Shown: positions 53,515 to 64,000 of the stretch, one piece after another
How the letters are laid out: every line of letters starts with the position of its first letter
How positions within the stretch are numbered: position 1 is the first letter of the stretch
Source: Ypsolopha sequella
Taxonomy: Eukaryota; Arthropoda; Insecta; Lepidoptera; Ypsolophidae
NCBI GenBank assembly: GCA_934047225.1
Contig: OW203997.1
Span: forward strand, 6,806,417-6,870,416
Length of the DNA: 64,000 bases
Direction of reading: 5' to 3'
Notes under the pieces: generated by a model
Seen by the model: the letters and a program-made list of their open reading frames with translations, nothing else
Told to the model about the DNA's origin: nothing
Database searches by the model: none
Translations under genes and position numbers: made by a program

Positions 53515-54300
53515 TCCGCCGTTATAATAATAATAATAATAAAGGCGTAGGGATGTGACGACCCCATCGCCCTCTGGTACGTTCAGTGCGTCCAGTGCAA
53601 TCAGTCGCCGCAGGGCGGCTCGTGGCGAGCCGATGGTGAGTGGCGACACCACGGACCCTACCTCCAGGGGACACTATTACACATGCGCTTACACACACAC
53701 AGAAACACACCCCCTGCCTCTGCGCTTGCCTTAACCAGCCGGCCAGAGTGGAGATGCAAGAGCGGAACCTATGCTCCAGGTTGGAAGTGTAAAATGTCAT
53801 AACGCCGGGGGCACTTGACTGTAGAAGGATCTTGCGCCCCGCAGACTCACCTCTCGACAACCTTAGCTGCTTACATAGTGTTGCCCCCTGGCCGCCCCAT
53901 GGTGGCTAGATAGGGGGCCCACAACGGCTATCCTGTTTGATAGTTATCAAGCAGCAAGTCACCATCTGCCATACTTAAATTTGTGAGAGATTTTCAAGGC
54001 AGATGTCCGTTATCTCACTCCATAGCCCTGTTATCCGGCCCATTTAGCATCCCATCCTCATAGCCCACTCCAAGTCGCTTCCTTCCTGGTAATAGTTTGG
54101 CAACTGTGGGGGACTGTCCGTTAGTGTATCTCAATGATACATCGAGGGAGAGGCCTCCATGGATGCAGCCATCTCACATTTAGATTAAATGGTACCAAAG
54201 GCCTCTTAAATGTTGGCTTCGGCCCCATGAATGCCTTTCAAATGACCGGGTCCCTATGGGCCCGTGACAGAAAAGTGTACCTACATAATAATAATAATAT
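53515..54300 (+). repeat. GC-rich block bounded by (TAA)n, probable LINE 3' region
   Basis: Starts after 'ttataataataataataata' and ends in 'cataataataataat'. The 780 bp between are much GC-richer than the surroundings and hold no conserved frame. A GC-rich 3' UTR followed by a trinucleotide tail is typical of some insect non-LTR elements. This is inferred; no coding part is attached. Confidence 0.4.
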
Positions 54301-54519
54301 CGATTTATTTCAGGCATCTAGGGCCCATAGATAAATACCTTAGAACTAAAATATATATAATTTTACAGAAAAGTGTTAGTAATAAAGATTAATGCGATGT
54401 TAGTGTCACTTCTTATATCTGTCATTATCTTACTTCTGTCACGTCTTATAGGGGTGAGCCTTATCTCGGCACGAATACAGCTTTTTTGAGCATTACGTAT
54501 CTTATGAAAAACTTATTGG

Positions 54520-54595
54520 TGCTCAGCCGGCAGGATTTGAACCTGTGTCTCAAGATTCTGAGTCTGGTGCCATACCGACTATTGCGGCATGACGA
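54520..54595 (-). repeat. tRNA-like SINE head, minus strand
   Basis: On the minus strand it ends in a B-box stretch 'caggttcaaatcctgccggc' preceded by 'cagactcagaatcttgagac', like a T-arm and anticodon arm. The acceptor and D arms are not convincing, so not called a tRNA gene. Confidence 0.5.
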
Positions 54596-54599
54596 AAGT

Positions 54600-56744
54600 T
54601 GGGAGTGTTGCTTTCGCTACATTTTGTAACAGTTTACTGGAATAGATGAAATAATAACAGGGAAAAATCAGATATTGTAAGGGTTTTATTTATCGTCGCG
54701 TTTTATGATAGCTTTATAAAACTGTTACTGTTACAATTTATTGAGTAAGACTTAAGGCGCAGTATAAAGCCAAATGCAGTTTTTGTAGACAACTTTATAG
54801 GTATGCTTTTTTGAGGATAGCGCTACGAAATTTTTCATGAATATGTGTTTCACAATCGTTTAATGTTGCGACAGGAAATATTTTTAATAACAGTCTTAAT
54901 GTAGCCGCAAATTCAAAATAACGGTAGTTTATTAGAACAGGATAGACGAATCAAAAATAAAAGCGTTGACGCAGGACGAAAGTTTACCTTGATACTTGGC
55001 CTTAAGTGGGCTATTTAGATTCTAAAATATTGAGTTTAAATACTAGGGCTGCCAATTTTTTTTTATTATCTTATACTTGTCAGTACCACCAACGTCTAGT
55101 ATAGAAATACAATATTTCTCACAAATTAAGATATCTTTAAAGTTATACATATGTCTAGACTATTAGAACACAACATGCATTATATAAAAGCGTGCAGACT
55201 ACATATGTACTAATTCATTCATTATTAATCTGTTTCTTTGTAAACAAATAAAAACTGAATTAACTTGCAAGAAGACTTCATAATTAGAATTTAGATTCTA
55301 AAGACTGCTACATTTTAGTACTATCAAAACTAAAATTGTTTATTTGTGAAATAGGATTTTTGTGGGAGAAATAAAAATTTAATTACCTTGCAAGAAATAA
55401 TCAGCTATATTGATTTTATTTTTTTCTATAACATAAACAATTTTAAAACAATAGATTGCAGTTCAGATAGTAACTTGAACTTACAACCGATAAATTGAAT
55501 TAAAAGTCCATTTGCTCCTACAAGCAGATCTGAAATAATTTCATCTTGAGATCAAGCAGTTTTACCACATATCCATTACCCACTTAATAGCGCAAAGCTA
55601 ACCGTTCTGTAAACTATTAACAAAGCGGTCCCTGAATTTGAAATACCAAAGACGCTTTGAAGCGATACAAGATCTGCATGTCAAAAGCCAGGAGCAATTA
55701 CTTTACCACACCACTACAATAATTCGACGCCTCTCCAAACCATAATAGCCTGTGTTCTCAGTCATGAAGAGTCCTAAGTTGTAGTGGGCAGTTACTTGTT
55801 AAAGGACATGTACAGTCCACAAGGCGTTAATCCGAGGCTCACAAGAATCTCCTGTAAACTATGCTACCCTGGTACGTCAGGTGACATTTAGGTATTACGA
55901 AGATGACTTGGTCTTTGTGATGATAGAAAGTCTGGATAAAATGGGATATGCTCGTTTATGAGTCTGTCAAGGATAAAATGTGCTTAGGAAAAGGGAATTA
56001 TTTATAGAGATACTTTAAAATCTTATCCTGCCTTAATTAAAGAACTAAGAGCAATTTAAGTAGGTATAGCTACAAAACCTATGCTTAATTCTGTCATCTA
56101 CCGTAAAGAAACACATTTAGAACATATGAAGGGTAAGCTGGAAGAGGGATCATAGTCAACAGAAGGTAGTTTTGAGATAAGTAGAAAAAAAACTTGTTGA
56201 CGTTTTTATTTAAGAACTCTTAGTGGGCAATTATTATTATCGCAGTTAATTATGGTATTCGCCGTTTTTTTTTTCTTCAAAAGCAAACGTTGCTATCAGT
56301 CCATATTCATAGACAATTTTTCTTTTTTTTTTTGCTTTTGCTCTAATTATGACCCTCTTTTAAGTTCGGTTTTTAAGCTTCTTGAGTCCGGTATATTTTT
56401 AAAAGCGAATATTCTGTGGTCTGTTTTATTTTTTTTTAGTTTTTTTTTGCTTAATCATTGTTCTCCAGATATTTTAAAAAATGGCGCAATTAACTCAATT
56501 TGTCAAAAAAACTGACAATGACCTTTCTTCCCGCTTACCCTTCATATGGAATGCTTTGACAATAAAACAACTATAGTGAAGTGAAGATGGTACCAGTGAA
56601 GATACCAGCTTCAATTATACTTAAGGCGATATGCGAAAAACATACGGGTGTTTCTCTTCTGTCTATTTCATGAAATACACGGACAATTTTAATAAATTTC
56701 TGGTATATGCATTTTGACTATAAAATCTAGGGTTTTGAAATTGG
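54600..56744. other. No gene recognised
   Basis: AT-rich. The frame at 56252-56515 is phenylalanine/serine-rich low complexity driven by T-tracts. No upstream KChIP exon could be supported. Confidence 0.45.
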
Positions 56745-57040
56745 AAAACATGTTTGGATAAATTTTCCCCAATAGAAATAATTGTTGAAATGAGGTCTTC
56801 AAACACACTTTTTCTTCTCGTTTGACGAATAGGAACCATATACAGAACTCAAACATATTTTATTAGGTTTGTTTCAACAATATCTAAAGATTTAATATTT
56901 GAAATTTTGCTAGCTATTTTAGTTTTTTTAATAAAAATATAAAACCAACTTTTTTCCCTTTTGCCCTGAAGCCGCCCCTCTCGCACTGCGCGATTTTTCG
57001 CTTGGAGTGACAGTGACAAAAATAAAATTCGCATAGCCTC
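56745..57040 (+). repeat. Uninterrupted copy of the repeat hit by the BEL element
   Basis: 'aataattgttgaaatgaggt', 'acatattttattaggtttgt', 'tttgaaattttgctag' and 'cgcccctctcgcactg' follow in the order found on the two sides of the BEL insertion. Confidence 0.6.
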
Positions 57041-57120
57041 TTAACTTTCACACCAACATGATATATGGTAACTCAGTGTTATAATGGGAGTCATCGGTAT
57101 TTACTTATCGTCCTTAAATT

Positions 57121-57300
57121 TATTGTAAAGCTGATGTGGATACTTTTTGAGTTCCCAAAGGACACGTCTGTAAGAAATTGTCTGTCTCCTCAATGCGACT
57201 TCTCTGAGATTTTGCGAATCCTCTGATATTTGATAGGATTGCTTCACAGTTTCTCCGCAGCTCGCTCCTTAGAAAATAATTTAATTTTCTTGAAAAAACG
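57121..57300 (-). other. Coding-like minus frame, unidentified
   Basis: A minus frame ends LRSELRRNCEAILSNIRGFA … TDNFLQTCPLGTQKVSTSAL and stops at TAA overlapping AATAAA. 'ttattttctaag' at its upstream edge could be an acceptor. Composition is more protein-like than neighbouring frames, but I know no family. Could be a last exon or a retroelement piece. Confidence 0.25.
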
Positions 57301-57353
57301 TGTTTACAGACACTTGACTTTAATAACTTTATAAAAAAAACAGATCTTATATA

Positions 57354-57617
57354 CAACGTGTAACAGAAAGGTGTAACCAAATTTGAAGAGCATATTCAGT
57401 CAATGGTATAGAACGACTTTTACTATGGAACAAAACCTGAAATCTCAAAAAAAAACAAAACTGTTCTTCCACATATTTCGGCCGAGCGGCATTGTATTTT
57501 TCTATGAAACAGTTATTTTTTTTTCGAGGTACAGGTTTTGTTCCATAGTAAAAGTAGTTCTATGCCATTGACTGAATAAGCTCTTCAAATATGGTTAAAC
57601 CTTTATGTTACACGTTG
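57354..57617. repeat. Family F foldback MITE, copy 2 (TA duplication)
   Basis: CAACGTGTAACAGAAAGG / …GTTACACGTTG, flanked by TA. 264 bp against 262 bp in copy 1, with substitutions spread through both arms. Confidence 0.93.
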
Positions 57618-58128
57618 TATACATACAGTATAATCCAATCTCGATCTTAACTTTTGAGTAATGCTGCAGCTAGTTTTGGTTTAAATTCATATAACAACGT
57701 TATCCAAAAACACTATTTTCCCTACTCATCCACTTCAACTTCACTGGGTTGTCTGAGTTATGAAAGGTGCTTTCCTTGATGGTTCATTCTCCACTCTACT
57801 CTCTGTAGATTACTCTAGTTTCTTGTTTCTTTGGCACAGGCTCCATTAGAACCCACGATATTATATTTCCCAAGACATGCAACCTGCATTTAAAGTTTCT
57901 TTCAAATTCACGGGCACGTAGCGTGCTTTAGATACAGCTTTGACGTTTAATAAGAGCGTGCGTTTGCAATGAAGAAATGAGAAATTAATTGTGGAATTGT
58001 ATAAGATTTTTTTTTTCATTTGACAGCTCAAAATGTACGTTTTTAATTATCATCGCTGATTGAGATGTCAAATGAATACGATTTTGTTACACAACTGCAC
58101 CTCAGGATAACGAAAACAGTCCTGAGCC

Positions 58129-58537
58129 GCAGTGGCGTGCATAGAACTTTTTGCTGGAAAAGCAAGCAATTGGTCAAGAATAACAATAAAAAAAATATGA
58201 AAAAATTTAAATATCACTTTGAAAAAAAAAGTTTGTATAGGAAATTTTCACTCTAGGGTAGACATTAACACCGATTCGGCGCAACACAACTTGACTTAAT
58301 TGACAGGACTAAACTTAATTTAAGTGTTCTGTCCTTTTCTTTCTGTATCGAAAAGACAAAGACGGGACGCTCAAAATAAGGTTAGTCTTGTCAGTTGTGT
58401 TGCGCCAAATCGGTACCATTGTCTACCCTGGCGTCATACAAACATTTTTTTTTCAAAGTGATATTTAAATTTTTTCGTATTTTTTTTATTGTCCAATTGC
58501 TTGCTTTTCCAGCAAACAGTTCTGTGCACGCCACTGC
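58129..58537. repeat. Family C element, copy 3, split by a family B element
   Basis: The arms 'cagtggcgtgcatagaactt' and 'cagttctgtgcacgccactg' are separated by the usual stem, but the tip 'ctctagggtagac…gtctaccctgg' is opened by the insertion at 58264-58420. Confidence 0.88.
58264..58420. repeat. Family B element, copy 4
   Basis: 'caccgattcggcgcaacaca' and the inverse 'tgtgttgcgccaaatcggta'. The best-preserved ends of the family. Confidence 0.88.
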
Positions 58538-58656
58538 TGAGCCGTATGCAAGTTTGCAAAGATTATTTGTTTTACTAAATAAATTTATAAATGTGTAAAT
58601 ATTTTCAAATACTTGCAACTCTGTAGCAATAAGCAATAAATAATTAAAAATATTAA

Positions 58657-58797
58657 AAAACACGACTGCAATAATTTCAAAATGAACTTAGTAACGACAC
58701 CCAGTGCAGTCAGGGGACAGCTCTACATTGGATACGTGTTGTTCTGTATGGTGTCGTTACAACGTTCGTTTTGAAATTATGACAGTCGTGTTTTTAT
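58657..58797. repeat. Foldback element, ~140 bp
   Basis: 'aaacacgactgcaataattt' on the left pairs with 'gaaattatgacagtcgtgtt' on the right; an inner pair is 'taacgacacc' / 'ggtgtcgtta'. Confidence 0.88.
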
Positions 58798-59576
58798 TAT
58801 TTATTTTAATTTTAATACTTTTATACCCAGTGCTAATCCGGATGGTACAGAGATTCTGACGACACTTCGTTCAACCAAATTGGTTAAAGCGTTCAGAAGA
58901 TATAATGGAATAAAGAACGATATATACATGAAACCTGAAAACAATACACCCCTTTTTTAAGGGCTATCGTATAAAAATATTTGATGCCATTGACCGCAAT
59001 ACGCATCTTTCGCTGCAATACGCATGTTACCGGCTAAACCCGCATTTTAAGACAAACTAGTTTTGCCTAGGCAACGTAGAACGTAGTGGAGGGGTAGGTA
59101 GGTTTCAAAGCTAACCTACCGACTCGATTCTGCGCTAAAATATTTCTAAAGAACTAGTTTGACCTAGGCAAAAATAGATTGGCCTAAAATCGGTTTTGGT
59201 CGGTAACATTTATCGAAATGCAGCAACTCTATTATTTTACGTCTTAAAATAAACTTGAAAGTACTAGTCTGGGAATCGAACTTGGATCTTAGTTTTATGT
59301 TCTTGAAGTTTTGATCGTCGTATCAGAATATAATGGGAATATGGGAATTGGAAACTGTAAGAATGTACTGTTGGTTTATAACAAACTTTTCAGTGTTTTA
59401 CACAAATATTGGAAACCTACATGTTCGAGTATAAGTTAGTGTAAGTGATTTTATGATTATAGAATCATCAATAATTTCACCCACCATTGACAGATTTAAA
59501 ATTAAGGACGTGGGAATACTCGTATATATGGTCACTTGGTGCGCACTACGGACCAGCGGGCTTATTATGTATCTCT

Positions 59577-59770
59577 AGTTGCCTTCTGGACTGGGTGTCT
59601 ATCATCAAAAACATATATATACTATCGAATTCCGATGTCCTAAGGATATTTTCGCACTTGAAGTGACGACACAGATTGTTAATAGTTCAATACACACTAA
59701 AGGCAATTTTGAAATTTCAGTTTTTATCTATGTTTTTGATGATAGGCACCTCGTTCAGTTGGCAACTAAA
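59577..59770. repeat. MITE with ~38-bp ends (TA duplication)
   Basis: GTTGCC…GGTGTCTATCATCAAAAACATA on the left and its inverse …GATAGGCACC…GGCAAC on the right, TA outside. The 67-codon frame across it is an artefact of the element. Confidence 0.85.
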
Positions 59771-59799
59771 GATACAGAATAGGGGGGCAGGACTAAACA

Positions 59800-61855
59800 A
59801 ACAACATTAACTTCAGACTTGACTTACACCAGACCAGACATAATAAAACCCAAAAACAATTTCCATCAAGATCAGGGTACCTTGACGATGCCATCTTGCG
59901 GGTTTTGCAAATAAACACCTAATATTGCAAATAAACTTCGGGTTAGCGCACTAAGTACCCGCAGGGTGGCCTCTCTATATATATTTTTTCATTTTTTCTG
60001 TTAAAGTAGGTTAAGCTCATTCATCATTATGTCATAAGGTTGTATATATATTTTTTTTATTCATATATCAAAATGTCATTCATTCAAACTCATTAGTCAT
60101 AAGGTTGTATATATTTTATGTCATTCACTATGTACAATTCGACTGATGCCGGCCCCAAAGTGGGCCGAAATATGTTTCGAAATTGAGTTTTTGTACGGAG
60201 TTTTAATTATACAAAAAATAAAAATAAAATAAATGCTCTGTGTAGCAAAATATATATATTTATTACAAACATTCAAATTCTAATTTACAGAAACTAATGG
60301 AAACATGCAATAACAGTTCACAATACGTATACAAATTAAAATTTGCTCAATTATTATCCTACAAAACCTTAAGAGCGGTTTCGCAGCCGGATTGTGAAAA
60401 ACCCGCCTTTTTCTAATTAATCGAAACAGAACACTTAAATTCAAAATTCACAAAAATTAAAAAAAAAAACCTTATTACCTATGTATTGCGTATGCTGCCA
60501 TCGAAAAGTTTTCATTGATTTCTGTAAATTAGAATTTCAAAAACTTTTAATTTGAATATTTTGAAATACTAATTTACTTTAAAAAAATATACTAAATTGT
60601 CCAAACGCGAGAGCACGTTTTGTCCACGAATGGACAGTCAGACAGACTGAATGACGACGTCAAAGTTTAGTTTATAGATTTCCGTTTTTTGACGGAATCC
60701 TAAGATCACAGACACTTAATTGTTTTTTGAGAACGACAGACTTCTACGAAGTACGTAAAGTTTATAATTTACTAATGATATGCAAGGAAAGTTTTAAAAT
60801 TGTTTACTTAAACAAAACTCCTACCTCAGAAACTAGTTACACAAGTAAAGTTTTGATTAAGAGTTTGTTGTAGGTACTTTAATTTCATGCATTAGAAACT
60901 TTGGCGAACAAATTAAAAGTCACTCTTTATGAAAAGATTTGGTCTGCCAAGATTACTTACTTGTTAGTTATGTCGTAATATTATGAGGTGATACAATTTA
61001 AATATCTATTTCTTAATGCTTATAGTAATACATTTCGTCTAAATTTACTCCTAAACTCCAAAATAGTTGGATGATATACCAGACACTGTTAATGTATTTA
61101 CTGTTCATATTTTTCATTATTTATTTGTTTTAATTTAATTTGTAATGTAATTGTATTGTAAATGTAATGATAATTTATTCAAATGTATGTATTGAAAAAG
61201 GGTTGAAGGTTGACAAGATAATTATAAATTAGTACGAGACTCGATCACCTTGTTTGTTTAATCAGTAACTGGATATTTTAACCAAGTTTCATCTGTTCAT
61301 ATAGACTTGATCAATCTATCTATAATATTTTTTCAACACAAAGCTATTTAGTTTATAAATAATGCAATTATGTAATCCAATCATCACCCAATCCAAAGAC
61401 ATAAAATTTCATTTTATCCTATCATATCGATTATAGTGCGTAATGTTGGCTCGCCTGTCTATCACCGAAGTTTGAAAAACCAAAATCTTATGGATTGGAT
61501 GAAATGAACTCTATCAACATAATGTCAAACGAATTATTTTATGAAACGCACTCGGATCTTTTATACTATACTATGTAAAGATAAAGATAAAGATATTTAT
61601 TTGCATAAATTGTGGTACATAAGTTGTTATAAATTATATATACTCGTAGTTCAGCACAATTTGCCCAAATAGGCATGCAAAATTTTTAACGGTAAGATTA
61701 TATTATTTTACAATTATAATAGGATATATCTATAATAATCTCTCTAGGTCTAAGATCTATAAACTCTTTAATAGAATAAAAACATTTTCCAGACAACCAG
61801 CTAAACAGCTTTTTCTTAAATAAGCGAGTAGGTAGTTATTCATGAGAATCAGGGA
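59800..61855. other. No gene recognised
   Basis: Repeat-like patches only: 'aatccggctgcga' near 60.39 kb is an inverted relative of 45.27 kb, and a decayed 'gacagtcagacagactgaat' tail lies near 60.63 kb. The rest is AT-rich. Confidence 0.45.
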
Positions 61856-62090
61856 ACTTGTTTAAAATTTTGATTTGCATAAAATATGTACTTCTTTGGA
61901 AAAAATCAGTTCTATATTGTGGTGTAATTAATTTATTAGGGTAACCTAGGGTAACCTTTATTAGAGTCTCTAATCTCTCTCTAATAAAGGTTACCCTAGG
62001 TTACCCTAATAAATTAATTACACCACAATATAGAACTGATTTTTGCTAAAGAAGTACATATTTTATGCAAATCAAAATTTTAAACAAGTT
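61856..62090. repeat. Near-perfect palindrome, arms ~112 bp
   Basis: 'acttgtttaaaattttgatt' … 'aataaaggttaccctaggtt' and its inverse are separated by only about 11 bases. One of the best-preserved inverted repeats here, suggesting recent origin or repair by gene conversion. Confidence 0.95.
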
Positions 62091-62660
62091 ACCTGTACCT
62101 AATGTTAGTTACCTAATTTAGAGTGTAATACCTCATTGCTTTTAAACCATGTATGTGAGCATAAGTAAGTTTACATAACTTTCAGCAAATGAGTGAAAAG
62201 AGATGGTTTTACTGCCGGCACTTTTTGCACTAAACGCCGCAATTTACTCCTTAGCGCCAGCCGACGGGGCGTTTCCGCCGAGAGCAGGCACGGAGCCAGG
62301 TGTTGAAACAAAGCATTATACGTGACGCATATGACGTCACGCAAAGAACAGCAAAAAAGCTTAAAATCTGTTTACATATATCTTTATTGCTCAAAAATTA
62401 TCAAATTGAAACCGTCACTTATACGTATATCATCATCTAACTAAACTATACCGATATTCCTGCAACTGATCAATAAACTATCTAGCTCACTACAATAACT
62501 TGAAATTAGAGCGCAGTTGATTTTAATGATAGCTTGAGAATTGATGATGATGTAATCTTCTTTGTAAAGTAGTTTAATTTGTTATAATATTTCTGATGGA
62601 AACGAGACGTATAGTAAACCAGTTTTTAAAAATAAAATAAATATGTATTACCTGATTCAC

Positions 62661-63016
62661 ATAAAAACGGCTCACCTCAATACGTGTTATGATCGGGAAA
62701 GCCGACCAGTTTCAGCAGATTTAGACTGCCTTCATCTGGGCGAGTAAAGACGGTTACGCGACGACGTTACGCCTCAAACTGCGGGCTGCGGCTCGCAGGG
62801 CTCGGGATGACATCGATGCAGATGGTATTGGTGGTCGGACCAGTAGGGCGTCCGCACAATTAGTTACTTCCGGGCTTGCGTTATTAATTACCGGAGTGTA
62901 ATTACCGGAATGTCGTCGCGTAAACGTCTTTACTCGCCCAGATGAAGGCAGTCTAAATCTGCTGAAACTGGTCGGCTTTCCCGATCATAACACGTATTGA
63001 GGTGAGCTGTTTTTAT
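62661..63016. repeat. Long inverted repeat, arms ~105 bp
   Basis: 'aaaaacggctcacctcaata' … 'ctgggcgagtaaagacg' and the inverse at 62913-63016 flank a 143-bp GC-richer centre. Arms nearly identical. No coding sequence. Confidence 0.93.
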
Positions 63017-63065
63017 AAAAATCTTGAATTATCCTCAAGTCTCATTTAATTCTATAAATGTATAA

Positions 63066-63227
63066 AAGCCGATTTTGAAGGCTTTAATTTTAGTTTTAGT
63101 GCTGTCAAAACTTAATTTTCTTGATCACAAAATCGTCTTTAAATGTTAGGAACAGAAGCTAAATTACTTTGGAAAAAATTTAGTTTTGACAGCACTAAAA
63201 CTAAAATTAAAGCCTTCAGAATTGGCT
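63066..63227. repeat. Family A MITE, copy 4
   Basis: 'aagccgattttgaaggcttt' to 'aaagccttcagaattggct'. Full length, with a few terminal mismatches. Confidence 0.9.
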
Positions 63228-63518
63228 ACATTACCTATCTAAATTACCCTAGATAATGCATAAAATAACTTGTTCTGTTCCTATTTATTTATGTGAATAC
63301 TTACACATATAAAAAAATGATAAGAAGGGAGGTAAAATAACTAAGTATTATACTGATATGGTGATTATTATTAGTGCTGTGTATACATTATGCGTGTAAA
63401 CAGGGGCTATTCTGTCTACAAACCGTAAGGTTTGGCAGACGTTTATTTTATGTGGTTGTATTTGTAACGCGTAAAAAGTGTGTTTTATTAAAAAAATAAA
63501 TGTGTTTCATTCATTGAC

Positions 63519-63785
63519 CCCCTCTGTAGGTTAGTCTTTGAACGTCTCGACCCATAATCCGGACGTTGTGGGTTCAAATCTCATAAGGGTCAATTTGTGT
63601 TCGATCTGCGTGCTTCGGAAGGCATAGGATCCATAAGCTCACCACCCATCACGCTGGGACGTAATATAATCGTCAATGAAACGTGGGTTTACAAGTGTGG
63701 ACTGTGACTTGCATTTCACAGTCCATACTAGGAATTTCCTCTGATACCCTTAGGGGATTCATGTTGTGACTATGTTCTTGTATAT
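63519..63785 (+). repeat. tRNA-derived SINE with long 3' body
   Basis: 'ctctgtaggttagtctttga' (A-box region), 'gtgggttcaaatct' (B box), then a body with 'cccatcacgctgggacgtaa' and 'gtggactgtgacttgcattt', ending near 'cttgtatattttcatttt'. Related to 51262-51470; its 3' part recurs inverted at 15.8 kb. Confidence 0.8.
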
Positions 63786-64000
63786 TTTCATTTTACCTCC
63801 CTGAGTACGCCCCTGTGACAAGATGTGAAGAGTGCGTGAAGAGGAAGTGGCGATGAATGTGCCTTTTTGAGACGAATACGCGAGTGCGAGCCAATAAGGA
63901 TCAAGAGGAAATTAAAGTGTTTTTGGGAAGAAAGTCATGACGAATAAAACTGCGTAGTGGCAGATAAATTAAACCAATGGAAACTTTGCTATAGCAGCAT

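Noticed and set aside
56252..56515. 87-codon + frame rich in Phe/Ser
   Set aside because: It is produced by several T-tracts; low complexity, with no splice or start context.
59579..59782. 67-codon + frame
   Set aside because: It spans a MITE with terminal inverted repeats; the frame is incidental.
53349..64000. 5' exon(s) of the KChIP-like gene
   Set aside because: I looked for a minus-strand coding segment ending in phase 1 at a good donor but found none convincing; KChIP N-termini vary too much to recognise by eye.

Overview
This is a window of intron-rich, AT-rich insect genomic DNA, most likely from a moth or butterfly (Lepidoptera). The evidence is two conserved metazoan genes split by GT-AG introns, an intact BEL/Pao LTR retrotransposon, tRNA-derived SINEs, and dense short inverted-repeat elements flanked by TA. 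It also holds interspersed repeats beginning 'cccggccaagtgcgag', which I associate from memory with lepidopteran genomes. The species cannot be named from the sequence.

Layout. At the left edge (0-2.2 kb, + strand) lies a candidate two-exon small gene (641-2144) that I cannot name. From 2.2 to 11 kb there is no convincing gene, only AT-rich DNA, foldback elements and an internally deleted hAT element (4899-5421). From 11.2 to 53.3 kb, minus strand, runs a Kv-channel-interacting-protein (KChIP) type EF-hand gene. Its last four coding exons are at 53154-53348, 14585-14658, 11827-12039 and 11195-11305; the 5' exon or exons were not found and probably lie at higher coordinates or outside the window. 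Its largest visible intron (14659-53153, 38.5 kb) contains a complete three-exon SUMO gene on the same strand (22794-21018). The same intron holds a full-length BEL/Pao element on the opposite strand (33420-40255) with apparently identical 465-bp LTRs, an open 1772-residue Gag-Pol frame and a 5-bp target duplication. From 53.3 to 64 kb there is only repeat-rich DNA, presumably upstream intron or flank of the KChIP gene.

At least seven families of short inverted-repeat elements recur in two or more copies (labelled A-G here), and several sit inside one another, giving a readable insertion history. The most striking anonymous structure is a foldback locus at 17.58-19.88 kb: GGTCCG-rich outer inverted ends, GC-rich hairpin clusters, and a central palindrome of about 1.06 kb whose arms carry a degenerate repeated 'TATCTCC...ACGG' module.

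KChIP (calcium-dependent modulation of A-type potassium channels) and SUMO (protein modification) have no functional link beyond sharing an intron. I found no evidence for a new defence or metabolic system. The best candidates for something undescribed are the 17.6-19.9 kb foldback element and the small gene at the left edge.
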